Shown here in pieces: positions 16,832-25,173 of a DNA stretch of 64,000 bases (within the stretch, counting starts at the first letter, position 1; each line of letters starts with the position of its first letter). Origin of the DNA: Paucibacter sp. B2R-40 (GTDB lineage: Bacteria > Pseudomonadota > Gammaproteobacteria > Burkholderiales > Burkholderiaceae_C); assembly GCF_025717555.1 (NCBI RefSeq), contig NZ_JAJIRP010000003.1, positions 372,001-436,000 of the forward strand, written 5' to 3'. The notes beneath the pieces are model-generated. The model was not told where the DNA came from. It did no database searches and worked only from the letters and a program-made list of their open reading frames with translations. The translations under genes were made by a program, and so were the position numbers.

Positions 16832-17791
16832 TCAATGCTGATGGGTATGCCCATCAGCATTTCCGTGCTCATGCTTGAGCAGCGGATCGTTCTGCCAGCC
16901 CAGCAGCACATTACGCCCTTGCACCACCAAATCGACCTTGGCGCCGACGGGCAGGCAGACCTTGGTGTCGACATGGCCGAAAGGCAGGCCGGTCAGGATC
17001 GGCGTCTTGGTGATGGCGCGCACCGCAGAGATGGCCGACTTCAGGTCATAGCCCCGGTCCAGCGGCGAGGCACGCCAGCCGCCAAAGTCTCCCAGCACGA
17101 TGGCTTTTTGCGCGTCCAACACGCCCGCTTGCGCCAGCTGCAAAAGGCTGCGCTCGACCCGGTAGGGGTGCTCGTTGATGTCTTCCAGGAACAACACGCC
17201 GCCCTTGATGCGCGGGAAATGCGCGGTACCCAGCATTGAATTCACCATGCACAGATTGCCGCCCCAGAGCTGTCCGCGCAGGCACAGACCGTCCAAGCCT
17301 TTTTCGGTCCTGAAACCCACCGCCTCGAGCTGGCCGTTCATCGCCTCGGTGAAGCAGTCCTGCGTGACATCGTCAACGCCGCCGTCTTTGTCCGGGCGGC
17401 CGAAATCCACCCCCAGCGGGCCGGCCCAGCTTTGCGCCTTGGCATGCGTCAACAGGCCGAGCTGCAAGGCAGTCAGATCGCTCTGCCCGACCCAGCGAGT
17501 GCCCAACTCCACACTCTTGGCCAGCAGTTTCCAATCGATGCGGTCCAGCAAACGGGTCAGGCCATAGCCGCCCCGGGTGGCCAGCGCGACGCTGGGCGCC
17601 GCAGCCGCGACGCGGTGGATGGCGGCGAGGCGGGTGTCATCGTCGCCACCAAAGCGCTGGTGCTTGTCGAATGCGGACCCGTCAATGCTCACCTCGAAGC
17701 CGAGCTTGGCCAGGCGTTTGGCGGCGCGCTTGATCGGCTGGGCCTTGTCCAGCACGCCGGCCGGGGTGTAGAGGGTCAGTGAATTGCTCAT
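16832..17791 (-). CDS. LD-carboxypeptidase (murein tetrapeptide carboxypeptidase family)
   Basis: 319 residues, S66 peptidase family. It would release D-Ala from tetrapeptides during peptidoglycan recycling in the cytoplasm. The catalytic Ser lies in WVGQSDLTALQ, the Glu in GVLFLEDINEHPYR and the His in LTGLPFGHVDTK, matching the Ser-Glu-His set. RGGYGLTRLLDRIDW is also typical. The C-terminus is extended by an unusual His-rich tail (HEHGNADGHTHQH) encoded by a perfect inverted repeat. Its ATG overlaps the tadA stop by 4 bases, so both are co-translated. Confidence 0.9.
   Translation of the reverse strand: MSNSLTLYTPAGVLDKAQPIKRAAKRLAKLGFEVSIDGSAFDKHQRFGGDDDTRLAAIHRVAAAAPSVALATRGGYGLTRLLDRIDWKLLAKSVELGTRWVGQSDLTALQLGLLTHAKAQSWAGPLGVDFGRPDKDGGVDDVTQDCFTEAMNGQLEAVGFRTEKGLDGLCLRGQLWGGNLCMVNSMLGTAHFPRIKGGVLFLEDINEHPYRVERSLLQLAQAGVLDAQKAIVLGDFGGWRASPLDRGYDLKSAISAVRAITKTPILTGLPFGHVDTKVCLPVGAKVDLVVQGRNVLLGWQNDPLLKHEHGNADGHTHQH
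16834..16861 (-). repeat. Perfect 12-bp inverted repeat over the ldcA-like stop codon
   Basis: AATGCTGATGGG and CCCATCAGCATT flank a 4-nt loop. It covers the last codons of the LD-carboxypeptidase gene and touches its stop codon. No T-run follows on either strand, so an mRNA 3'-end stabilising structure is more likely than a plain terminator. Confidence 0.7.
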
Positions 17792-18441
17792 TGGGGCTTG
17801 TCCGTAGAAGTGAAATCCGGCAGCACATCGAGATGCGTTGCGTCGCCGGTGGGAATGGGATCAAAAGGCGCTTGAGCCAAGGCCCGCATGGCGGCCCGGC
17901 GCTCGCGCGCAGCCTCGCGCCTTTGGGCAAAGAACTCCCGCAATAGTTGCGCCGAAGCGTCGGCCAACACGCCGCCCTGGATACAGGTGTGGTGATTGAG
18001 TTGCGGCTGCTCGAACAGATTGAGCACCGAGCCGGCCACGCCGGTCTTGGGGTCGGTCGCGGCGAACACCACCCGCTTGATGCGCGCATGCAGCATCGCC
18101 ATCGCGCACATCGCGCAAGGCTCCAGCGTCACGAATAACTCGCATTCCGGCAGACGGTAGTTACCCAACAAGCTGGCGGCATGGCGCAGCGCCACAATCT
18201 CGGCATGCGCGGTCGGGTCATGCGTGGTGATGGGGCGGTTGTAGCCGGTGGCGATCACTTGGCCGGCGCGCATCACGACGGCGCCGACCGGCACCTCGCC
18301 GGCCAGCCAGGCGTTTTGCGCTTGGTCGAGCGCGATGCGCATTGCGTATTCATCGGCTGCACTTCGAATTGCGAATTCATCGCCCGCAGCGCTGAGCGAC
18401 TGGACGGCGGGTGGCTGTGGAGGAAAGGGGGCTGCTGTCAT
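17788..18441 (-). CDS. tadA: tRNA-specific adenosine deaminase
   Basis: 217 residues. It deaminates A34 to inosine in tRNA-Arg(ACG). Zinc-site motifs are HAEIVALRHA (His plus catalytic Glu) and LEPCAMCAMAM (Cys-x-x-Cys), and the C-terminal region LLREFFAQRR is typical. The N-terminus (about 28 residues before DEYAMRIALDQA) is longer than in E. coli TadA and may include a misjudged start. Coupled to the LD-carboxypeptidase gene by a 4-base overlap. Confidence 0.94.
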   Translation of the reverse strand: MTAAPFPPQPPAVQSLSAAGDEFAIRSAADEYAMRIALDQAQNAWLAGEVPVGAVVMRAGQVIATGYNRPITTHDPTAHAEIVALRHAASLLGNYRLPECELFVTLEPCAMCAMAMLHARIKRVVFAATDPKTGVAGSVLNLFEQPQLNHHTCIQGGVLADASAQLLREFFAQRREAARERRAAMRALAQAPFDPIPTGDATHLDVLPDFTSTDKPQ

Positions 18442-18474
18442 AGTGGGCGGCTGCAGTTTAGCAAGCGCCCTTCT

Positions 18475-20466
18475 TCAAGACCCGACTTCCCTCAGCTTGC
18501 GGTAGAGCGTGTTGCGGCTGATACCCAGGCGTCGAGCCGCCTCCGATCGATTGCCCTGGGCCAGGCCCAAGGCTTGCTGGATGCAACGCGCCGACGATTG
18601 GCGCAAATCTTCGGTCATTCTGCCTTCCTCACGCACCCTTTCCGGTAAGGGCCGCGAGGGCGCCAACGCTGCGGCCATATCGTCCGGCAAATGGGCCCAG
18701 TCTATGCAGTCCTCGTGCTCATCCAGCAAAGCGCAACAGGTGCGCAACACATTCGCCAACTGTCGCAGGTTGCCCGGCCAGCGGTAAGCGGACAGCGCCC
18801 TGTGCAGTTCGGGATGCAGGCTGACGCAGCGCCCGGGAGCCGCCTCGATCAACAAGGCTTGCACCAGGGCCGAGAAGTCTGTGCGCTGTCGCAGCGGCGG
18901 CAGTTGCAAGCTCAGACCGTTGAGGCGGTAGTACAAGTCCTCTCGAAAGCGCTGCGCCTCCACTTCGACCGGCAAGCAACGATGCGTCGCGCAGATCAGC
19001 GCAAAGTCCACCGGCAAGGGTGCGCCGCCCCCAAGAGGCACAACCTGGCGCTCCTGCAAGACCCGCAGCAGGCGTGCCTGCATCGCCAGCGGCATATCGC
19101 CAATTTCGTCCAGGAACAAAGTGCCGCCGTCGGCTTGGCGCAGCAATCCCGCTGCGCCGTCCCGGCTGGCGCCGGTGAATGCGCCGGGGCGGTAGCCAAA
19201 CAACTCGGCCTCGATCAAGCTCTCGGGCATGGCCGCGCAATTGATGGCCACAAAAGCGCCGGCTCGGCGCGGTCCACTGAGATGGCAAGCGCGGGCCAGC
19301 AACTCCTTACCCACGCCCGACTCACCTTGCAGAAGCAGGGCAATTGGTTTGCCGATCACGCGCCGGGCCCTGGCGATCAAGTTGCGCATGGTCGCGTCGC
19401 CGCTATCTAGGCGAGCAAGCGCATCATTCTGAGGCGCCGCCACGGGCACGGGCGGGGTGCTGGTCAGCTGCAATGACGCGGGCGCCATCACCTGTGCCGG
19501 CGCCGGTGCGCGGCTGCGCGCGCCGTCTAGCCTGCACCACAGCAGGCTTCCAGACACGCCGCGCAGCTGCCAGGGCAGACCGGCCGGGCGCACGCCCAAT
19601 TCAGGGCTGCCGGCCAGCAGGCTGCGCAAAGTCAGGCCCAGGGCCTGCTCCAGCGTGCAGCGGCCCAGCGCCGAGCTGGACAGCCCCAACAGTTCCAGGC
19701 CCATCGGATTGGCGCCGATGATCACGCCCTCTTCCGACAAAGCCGCCAAGCCTTCGGTCACACTGCATAGTCCCTCGGGCCGCCCATGCAGGCGCAGAAC
19801 CAGGCCAGCGCCATGCCGCGCCTCAAACAGCTGGTGCTCGATCAAGCGTGCAGCCGACCGTGCCAGGCCCAGCGTGTGAGGATGATGGTTGCGCCTGTCG
19901 CCGGAGATATCGATCACGCCCAAGAGCGCGCCGTTGGCATCGGCAATCGGGGCAGCGGCGCAGGTCAAAAAAGCATTGCGCTGCAGATAATGTTCGGCAC
20001 CGTTGATCACCACGGCCTGACCATCGGCCAAAGCCGTGCCGATGGCATTCGTGCCGCGCCATTGTTCCAGCCAAACCGCGCCGGGACGCAGCGCCACCCG
20101 TGCCGCCTTATCCGCAAAACCGTCGTCGCCCAGGGCGTGCAGGAGCATGCCCTGCGGGTCGGCCAAGATGACCAGGCTGTCGCTGGCACGCACCTGCTCG
20201 GCCACAAACTCCATCACCGGCCGGGCCTGCGCCAATAAAGTGCGGCGCTGCTCGAGGGCCCGCGCCAGCTGCGCGGCAGAGGCATGCGGCACGCCGCTGG
20301 CGCGCCCTTCGGGCACCAGGCCGTGCTGACGGCTGCGCTGCCAGCTCTGCTGCAGCCGCGCTTCCAGCAGGCCAGTGGCCAGCTCGCCGGTTTCCAGCAA
20401 CTGCCGGCGCGCCAGGCGCAGGCGACTCGGCGGCGTATTCAGACGCGGCGGTGCATACATCGTCAT
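18475..20466 (-). CDS. Sigma54-dependent transcriptional activator, AcoR-like
   Basis: 663 residues. A GAF-type sensory region lies at about residues 70-230 (with LVILADPQGMLLHALGDDG and WRGTNAIGTAL). A PAS-like segment follows, then the AAA+ domain with Walker A GESGVGKE, the sigma54 contact motif GAFTGA and Walker B GGTLFLDEIGD. A Fis-type helix-turn-helix ends the protein (NRSEAARRLGISRNTLYRKL). This order equals the AcoR family of activators for acetoin, alcohol or aldehyde catabolism genes. It is divergent from the aldehyde dehydrogenase gene, which has a -24/-12 promoter, so that gene is the likely target. The inducer is unknown. Confidence 0.92.
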   Translation of the reverse strand: MTMYAPPRLNTPPSRLRLARRQLLETGELATGLLEARLQQSWQRSRQHGLVPEGRASGVPHASAAQLARALEQRRTLLAQARPVMEFVAEQVRASDSLVILADPQGMLLHALGDDGFADKAARVALRPGAVWLEQWRGTNAIGTALADGQAVVINGAEHYLQRNAFLTCAAAPIADANGALLGVIDISGDRRNHHPHTLGLARSAARLIEHQLFEARHGAGLVLRLHGRPEGLCSVTEGLAALSEEGVIIGANPMGLELLGLSSSALGRCTLEQALGLTLRSLLAGSPELGVRPAGLPWQLRGVSGSLLWCRLDGARSRAPAPAQVMAPASLQLTSTPPVPVAAPQNDALARLDSGDATMRNLIARARRVIGKPIALLLQGESGVGKELLARACHLSGPRRAGAFVAINCAAMPESLIEAELFGYRPGAFTGASRDGAAGLLRQADGGTLFLDEIGDMPLAMQARLLRVLQERQVVPLGGGAPLPVDFALICATHRCLPVEVEAQRFREDLYYRLNGLSLQLPPLRQRTDFSALVQALLIEAAPGRCVSLHPELHRALSAYRWPGNLRQLANVLRTCCALLDEHEDCIDWAHLPDDMAAALAPSRPLPERVREEGRMTEDLRQSSARCIQQALGLAQGNRSEAARRLGISRNTLYRKLREVGS

Positions 20467-20616
20467 GATTCTTGTCTCCTTGTCCGGCTCGCTATTGGTT
20501 CGAGCTCTTCAGGCGCTGCTTGCAGCGCCCAGCCTTTGCTACGGCGCTGCGCCAACCATAGCAGTTCAAGCTTCGCTGCCAAGCGATTCAACCAAATAGA
20601 GGCAATTGCTGACTAT

Positions 20617-20635
20617 CGGTACAGGCGCTGTACCG
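20617..20635. promoter_or_regulatory. Perfect inverted repeat, candidate upstream activator site
   Basis: CGGTACAG and CTGTACCG flank GCG. It lies about 138 bp upstream of the -24 element of the aldehyde dehydrogenase promoter, a usual enhancer distance for sigma54 activators with Fis-type DNA-binding domains. Confidence 0.55.
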
Positions 20636-20655
20636 TTTCGTGACAGGTCTGCCCA

Positions 20656-20670
20656 GCGGTGAGTCACCGC
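20656..20670. promoter_or_regulatory. Second perfect inverted repeat in the activator/ALDH intergenic region
   Basis: GCGGTGA and TCACCGC flank a single G. It lies 20 bp from the first inverted repeat but differs in sequence, so it may be a site for another protein or part of the activator promoter. Confidence 0.35.
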
Positions 20671-20754
20671 CCAGTGTCAGTGCCAGGCCTGACCGCCGCC
20701 TTGCAGCCGCCTTGACGGCCCTAAACAGCATGCTTTCGGCTCAAACCGAGTGGC

Positions 20755-20770
20755 TGGCACGCCTTCTGCT
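20755..20770 (+). promoter_or_regulatory. Sigma54 (-24/-12) promoter of the aldehyde dehydrogenase gene
   Basis: TGGCACGCCTTCTGCT fits the TGGCACG-N4-TTGCW consensus with one mismatch (CTGC for TTGC), and GG and GC are correctly spaced. Transcription would start near 20782, about 40 bases before the ATG at 20822. The divergent gene encodes a matching sigma54 activator. Confidence 0.8.
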
Positions 20771-20821
20771 CAAGCCTAGCCAGAGGCTCTTGACCTCATT
20801 CAAACCAAACCGGAGACCGAC

Positions 20822-22342
20822 ATGCTTTACGCCAGCCCCAATACCCCAGGCGCCAAACTCGCCTTCAAGGCCCAGTACGACAACTTCATCGGCGGGCGCT
20901 TTGTGCCGCCGGTGAAGGGCGAGTACTTTGACGTGATCACGCCAATCAGCGGCCAGGTCTACACCCGCGCCGCCCGCTCCAGCGCCGAGGACATCGAGCT
21001 GGCTTTGGACGCCGCCCATGCCGCCACCGCCCAGTGGGCGGCCACCAATGCCGCCACGCGCGCCAACGTCCTGCTCAAGATCGCTGACCGCATCGACGCC
21101 AATCTGGAGTTGCTGGCCTACGCCGAGACGGTGGACAACGGCAAGCCGATCCGCGAAACGCTCAATGCCGACATCCCGCTGGCCGCTGACCATTTCCGTT
21201 ACTTCGCTGGTTGCTTGCGTGCGCAAGAAGGCGCTTTAAGCCAGATCGATGATCACACCGTGGCCTACCACTTTCACGAGCCGCTGGGCGTGGTCGGCCA
21301 GATCATTCCCTGGAACTTCCCCATTCTGATGGCGGCCTGGAAGCTGGCGCCGGCCCTGGGTGCGGGCAACTGCGTGGTGCTCAAGCCGGCCGAGTCGACG
21401 CCGATCAGCATCCTGGTGCTGGCCGAGCTGATCGCCGACCTGCTGCCGCCGGGCGTGCTCAATATCGTCAACGGCTATGGCCGCGAAGCCGGCATGCCCT
21501 TGGCTACCAGCAAGCGCATCGCCAAGATCGCCTTCACCGGCTCTACCGCCACCGGCCGCGTGATCGCGCAGGCCGCGGCGACCAATCTGATCCCCGCCAC
21601 GCTGGAGCTGGGCGGCAAGAGCCCGAATGTCTTCTTCGACGATGTGATGGCCAAGGACGATGCATTCCTCGACAAAGCGATCGAAGGCCTGGTGCTGTTC
21701 GCCTTTAATCAGGGCGAAGTCTGCACCTGCCCGAGCCGCGCGCTGATCCAGGAACCCATCTACGACCGCTTCATGGAGCGCGCACTCAAGCGCGTCGCCG
21801 CAATCAAGCAAGGCAGCCCGCTGGACACCGACACCATGATGGGTGCGCAGGCCTCGTCACTGCAGATGGACAAGATCATGTCCTATCTGGAAGTGGGCAA
21901 GCAAGAAGGTGCGCAACTGCTGATCGGCGGCAGCCGCAAGCAGCTGGAGGGTGAGTTGGCCGGCGGCTATTACATCGAGCCGACGCTGTTCAAAGGCAAT
22001 AACAATATGCGCGTGTTCCGCGAAGAGATCTTCGGCCCGGTGCTGGCCGTGGCCACCTTCAAGGACGAAGCAGAGGCCCTGCAGATCGCCAATGACACGC
22101 CTTACGGCCTGGGTGCGGGTGTGTGGACGCGCGACGGCAGCCGCGCCTATCGCATGGGCCGCGCCATACAGGCCGGTCGGGTCTGGACCAATTGCTACCA
22201 CGCCTACCCGGCGCATGCGGCGTTTGGCGGCTACAAGGAATCCGGCATCGGCCGCGAGACCCACAAGGCCATGCTGGACCATTACCAGCAGACCAAGAAC
22301 CTGCTGGTCAGCTACTCGCCCGATGCGCTGGGCTTCTTCTGA
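20822..22342 (+). CDS. NAD-dependent aldehyde dehydrogenase
   Basis: 506 residues. It oxidises an aldehyde to the carboxylic acid. The cofactor-binding block [20 protein letters not shown], the catalytic Glu region [12 protein letters not shown] and the active-site Cys in [14 protein letters not shown] (about residue 301) are all present, as are [10 protein letters not shown] and [12 protein letters not shown]. The sequence type (YANFIGG-like start, here [12 protein letters not shown]) is that of AldB/AcoD/ExaC enzymes acting on acetaldehyde and other aliphatic aldehydes. GGAGA precedes the ATG. It is the probable target of the divergent activator; neighbouring alkylsulfatase and FadL suggest fatty aldehyde as a substrate, which is inference. 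Confidence 0.95.
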   Translation: MLYASPNTPGAKLAFKAQYDNFIGGRFVPPVKGEYFDVITPISGQVYTRAARSSAEDIELALDAAHAATAQWAATNAATRANVLLKIADRIDANLELLAYAETVDNGKPIRETLNADIPLAADHFRYFAGCLRAQEGALSQIDDHTVAYHFHEPLGVVGQIIPWNFPILMAAWKLAPALGAGNCVVLKPAESTPISILVLAELIADLLPPGVLNIVNGYGREAGMPLATSKRIAKIAFTGSTATGRVIAQAAATNLIPATLELGGKSPNVFFDDVMAKDDAFLDKAIEGLVLFAFNQGEVCTCPSRALIQEPIYDRFMERALKRVAAIKQGSPLDTDTMMGAQASSLQMDKIMSYLEVGKQEGAQLLIGGSRKQLEGELAGGYYIEPTLFKGNNNMRVFREEIFGPVLAVATFKDEAEALQIANDTPYGLGAGVWTRDGSRAYRMGRAIQAGRVWTNCYHAYPAHAAFGGYKESGIGRETHKAMLDHYQQTKNLLVSYSPDALGFF

Positions 22343-22454
22343 AGACAGGTGATCTGAGCAAAAGCGACAAGGGCGGTGCTTCTTGCCGCCTGCACTTGGC
22401 CGCCTCAGTGACGTGAGGCCAAAGCCCTGGACGCATTGGCCTCGGGGATTTGCC

Positions 22455-22670
22455 TCAGGGCATTGCCTCGGACGCCGCCTTGGCAGCTTGCTGCGCGGCA
22501 TCCTGCAACTGCTGGCGCAAGGCGTCGGGCACATTTTGGGCCACTCCGCTGCCGCTGGCTGCGGAGGCTGCCACGCCGACCTTGGTCAATGAGACCGCTT
22601 GCTTTTTCATCTGCGTCAGCACGATGGCGAACACGATGACCAATCCGAGGATGCTGAGTGCTGCGCGCAT
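22455..22670 (-). CDS. Small single-pass membrane protein, unknown function
   Basis: 71 residues from MRAALSILGLVIVFAIV, with one membrane helix at residues about 3-20 and then a Lys pair (QMKKQA) and an Ala/Gln-rich hydrophilic tail (LRQQLQDAAQQAAKAASEA) likely to be helical. The frame is open upstream to 22763, but the Lys/Arg-poor upstream part does not look coding. I do not recognise a named family. It is convergent with the aldehyde dehydrogenase gene. Confidence 0.55.
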   Translation of the reverse strand: MRAALSILGLVIVFAIVLTQMKKQAVSLTKVGVAASAASGSGVAQNVPDALRQQLQDAAQQAAKAASEAMP

Positions 22671-22966
22671 GATTTTCCGCTCGTCGATCGAGAGGCTGGC
22701 TGGGTCCAAGACGGCCTGATTGTGCCTCAGCACAAGAAGCAAGCAAGCGAGCTGGGACGCCACTTCGCAACAGCCAATTGCCTACCCTTAGCAGCGCAGG
22801 GCCAGGATTGATCGACAACAAAATCCAGCGAACTTGCCAAAGATCAAATGTCAGGCTGATGTGCCCAGGATTCATTTGACAAAGGTCCACCAAAGGCTAA
22901 AACTCTGCGCCGATTTGAACAGTTATAGCCCTACTCCGGGGCTTGCTGGTGTCGCAGGAGCATAGA

Positions 22967-25093
22967 GTGAAAAAATCCAAAATACAGCTTTCCATACAAG
23001 CCTCACATGTGGCACTGATCACTGCGGCTTGCGTCGGGCTAACGGCTGCAGTCAGCGTACAGGCACAAACCAACCAAGCCAAGGGCGCATCGGTCGGCAT
23101 GCCACCTGCGCAGGTCAAGCATTTCGACCCCAAGGGCAGCCCGCCGTCGACCTTCACGCTGGAGCTGCGCCGTGGCATCACCGCTTCCCTGCCCTTCAGT
23201 GATAAACGTGATTACGATGAAGCAAACAAGGGCTTCATCGCCGAGCCTGCCTACAAGCAGATCATGGCCGATGCCGGCCAAGTCGCCTGGGATATGGGCA
23301 GTTATCAGTGGCTGCTACAAGGCAAAGACTTTCAGAGCATCCACCCCTCGCTGCAGCGCCAAGCGGTGCTGAATATGAGCTACGGCCTCTTTGAGGTGGT
23401 GCCGGGCAAGATCTACCAAGTGCGCGGTTTCGACCTGGCCAATATCAGCTTCATCAAGGGCGACAGCGGCTGGATTATTTTTGACCCGCTGACGGCCAAA
23501 GAAACCGCCCGGGCCGCTTTAGAGTTCATCAACGACAAGCTGGGTAAACGCCCGGTCGTCGGCGTCGTCTACTCGCACTCGCATGTGGACCATTTCGGCG
23601 GTGTGCGCGGCGTTGTTGACGAGGCCGATGTGGCCAGCGGCAAGGTCAAGGTGATCGCACCGGTAGGCTTTATGCAGGCCGCGATCGAAGAGAACGTGCT
23701 GGCCGGCAACGCGATGTCGCGCCGCACGCAGTGGCAATACGCGATCCTGTTGCCACGCGACCCGCATGGCCACGTCGATCAAGCCATCGGCAAGAACGTC
23801 GCTAACGGCAATACCGGACTGATTGCGCCGAATCTGCTGATCAACAAAGACATCGAGGAGCTGACGCTGGACGGCGTCAAGATGGTGTTCCAGAACACGC
23901 CGGACACCGAAGCCCCGGTCGAGATGAACACCTACTTCCCGCAGTTCAAGGCCTTCTGGGCGGCCGAGAATGTCACCGGCACCATCCACAATATCTACAC
24001 GCTGCGCGGCGCTCCGGTGCGCAATGCGCTGAACTGGTCCAAGCAGATCAATGTGGCGCTATGGCAGTTCGGTCAAGAAGCCGAGGTGATGTTCGCCTCG
24101 CACAGCTGGCCGCGCTTCGGCAACGCTCGCGTGCAAGAGGTGCTGCGCTCGCAGCGCGATGCCTACGCCAACCTGAACAACCAGGCGCTGCACTATGCCA
24201 ACAAGGGCGTGACGATCAACGAGATCCACAACGTCTACGAAGTGCCCAAGAGCTTGCAGCAGCAATGGTCGGCGCGCAGCTACCACGGTGATTCGCAGAA
24301 CAACGCGCGTGCCGTGATCAACCGCTTCTTGGGCTTCTATGACGGCAACCCGGTCAATCTGCATCCGCTGTCGCCGCAAGATTCGGCGCCGCTCTACGTC
24401 GAGATGATGGGCGGCTCGGCCAAGATCATCGCCAAGGGCAAGCAACTGATGGCCAAGGGCAAGTATCTGGAAGCGTCGGAGATTTTGAACAAGCTGGTGT
24501 TCGCCGAGCATCAGAACCAGCCGGCGCGTGATTTGCTGGCCAGCGTTTATGAGCAACTCGGCTATCAAGGCGAAAGCACCAGCGTGCGCAACAGCTATTT
24601 GCAGGGCGCTTATGAGCTGCGCAACGGCCTGCCCGGCGGCACGCCGCAAAAGAGCACCGGCCCCGACGTGGTGCGCGCCATGTCGACCGAGATGTGGCTG
24701 GACTTCCTGGGCATCAGCATGGACCCCAAGAAGGCCGACGGCATGCGTTTCGCTATCAACCTCATCACGCCCGACAACGGCGAGAAGTACCTGATCGAGT
24801 TGAGCAATGCCACGCTGACCAATATCAAAGGCCAGCAAGCCAAGAACGCCGATCTGACGATCACGCTGAATCGCAGCGAGCTCAACCGCGTGATGATGGG
24901 CCTGAGCTCCTTCGATGACTTGCTCAAGGCAGGCAAGGCCAAATTCGAAGGCGAGCGCAAGCCTTTTGATCAGCTGCGCAGCTTGATGGTCTCGTTCTCG
25001 CCAAGCTTCGAGATCATTCCGGGATCTAAGCCCAAGGCGGCTAGCCAGGGCCTGCCGGCCTTTGCCTTGCCCGACCAGTTGGACAGCGATTGA
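22967..25093 (+). CDS. Alkylsulfatase, SdsA1-like metallo-beta-lactamase fold
   Basis: About 708 residues from a GTG start with AGGAG seven bases upstream; the open frame extends eight codons further to a TTG. A signal sequence ends near VSVQAQ, so the enzyme is periplasmic or exported. The zinc site HSHVDHFGG is at about residue 195, and further ligand regions are AIEENVLAGNAMSRR and FASHSWPRFG. A dimerisation region rich in helices and a C-terminal SCP2-like domain (from about residue 570, MSTEMWLDFLGI) complete the SdsA/BDS1 architecture. These enzymes hydrolyse alkyl sulfates such as SDS to alcohol and sulfate. A FadL gene follows 80 bp downstream. Confidence 0.93.
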   Translation: MKKSKIQLSIQASHVALITAACVGLTAAVSVQAQTNQAKGASVGMPPAQVKHFDPKGSPPSTFTLELRRGITASLPFSDKRDYDEANKGFIAEPAYKQIMADAGQVAWDMGSYQWLLQGKDFQSIHPSLQRQAVLNMSYGLFEVVPGKIYQVRGFDLANISFIKGDSGWIIFDPLTAKETARAALEFINDKLGKRPVVGVVYSHSHVDHFGGVRGVVDEADVASGKVKVIAPVGFMQAAIEENVLAGNAMSRRTQWQYAILLPRDPHGHVDQAIGKNVANGNTGLIAPNLLINKDIEELTLDGVKMVFQNTPDTEAPVEMNTYFPQFKAFWAAENVTGTIHNIYTLRGAPVRNALNWSKQINVALWQFGQEAEVMFASHSWPRFGNARVQEVLRSQRDAYANLNNQALHYANKGVTINEIHNVYEVPKSLQQQWSARSYHGDSQNNARAVINRFLGFYDGNPVNLHPLSPQDSAPLYVEMMGGSAKIIAKGKQLMAKGKYLEASEILNKLVFAEHQNQPARDLLASVYEQLGYQGESTSVRNSYLQGAYELRNGLPGGTPQKSTGPDVVRAMSTEMWLDFLGISMDPKKADGMRFAINLITPDNGEKYLIELSNATLTNIKGQQAKNADLTITLNRSELNRVMMGLSSFDDLLKAGKAKFEGERKPFDQLRSLMVSFSPSFEIIPGSKPKAASQGLPAFALPDQLDSD

Positions 25094-25114
25094 TCTCGGT
25101 TTAACACCTCTTTG

Positions 25115-25151
25115 AGCGCCGGGATGGCGGCTGCGGCTGCTTCCCGGCGCT
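25115..25151 (+). terminator. GC-rich hairpin between alkylsulfatase and FadL genes
   Basis: AGCGCCGGGA and TCCCGGCGCT form a perfect 10-bp stem around a 17-nt loop, followed by TATCATTTT. The U-run is weak, so it could be a partial terminator or an mRNA-processing barrier that sets different levels of the two products. Confidence 0.5.
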
Positions 25152-25173
25152 TATCATTTTGGAGAACGCCGCC

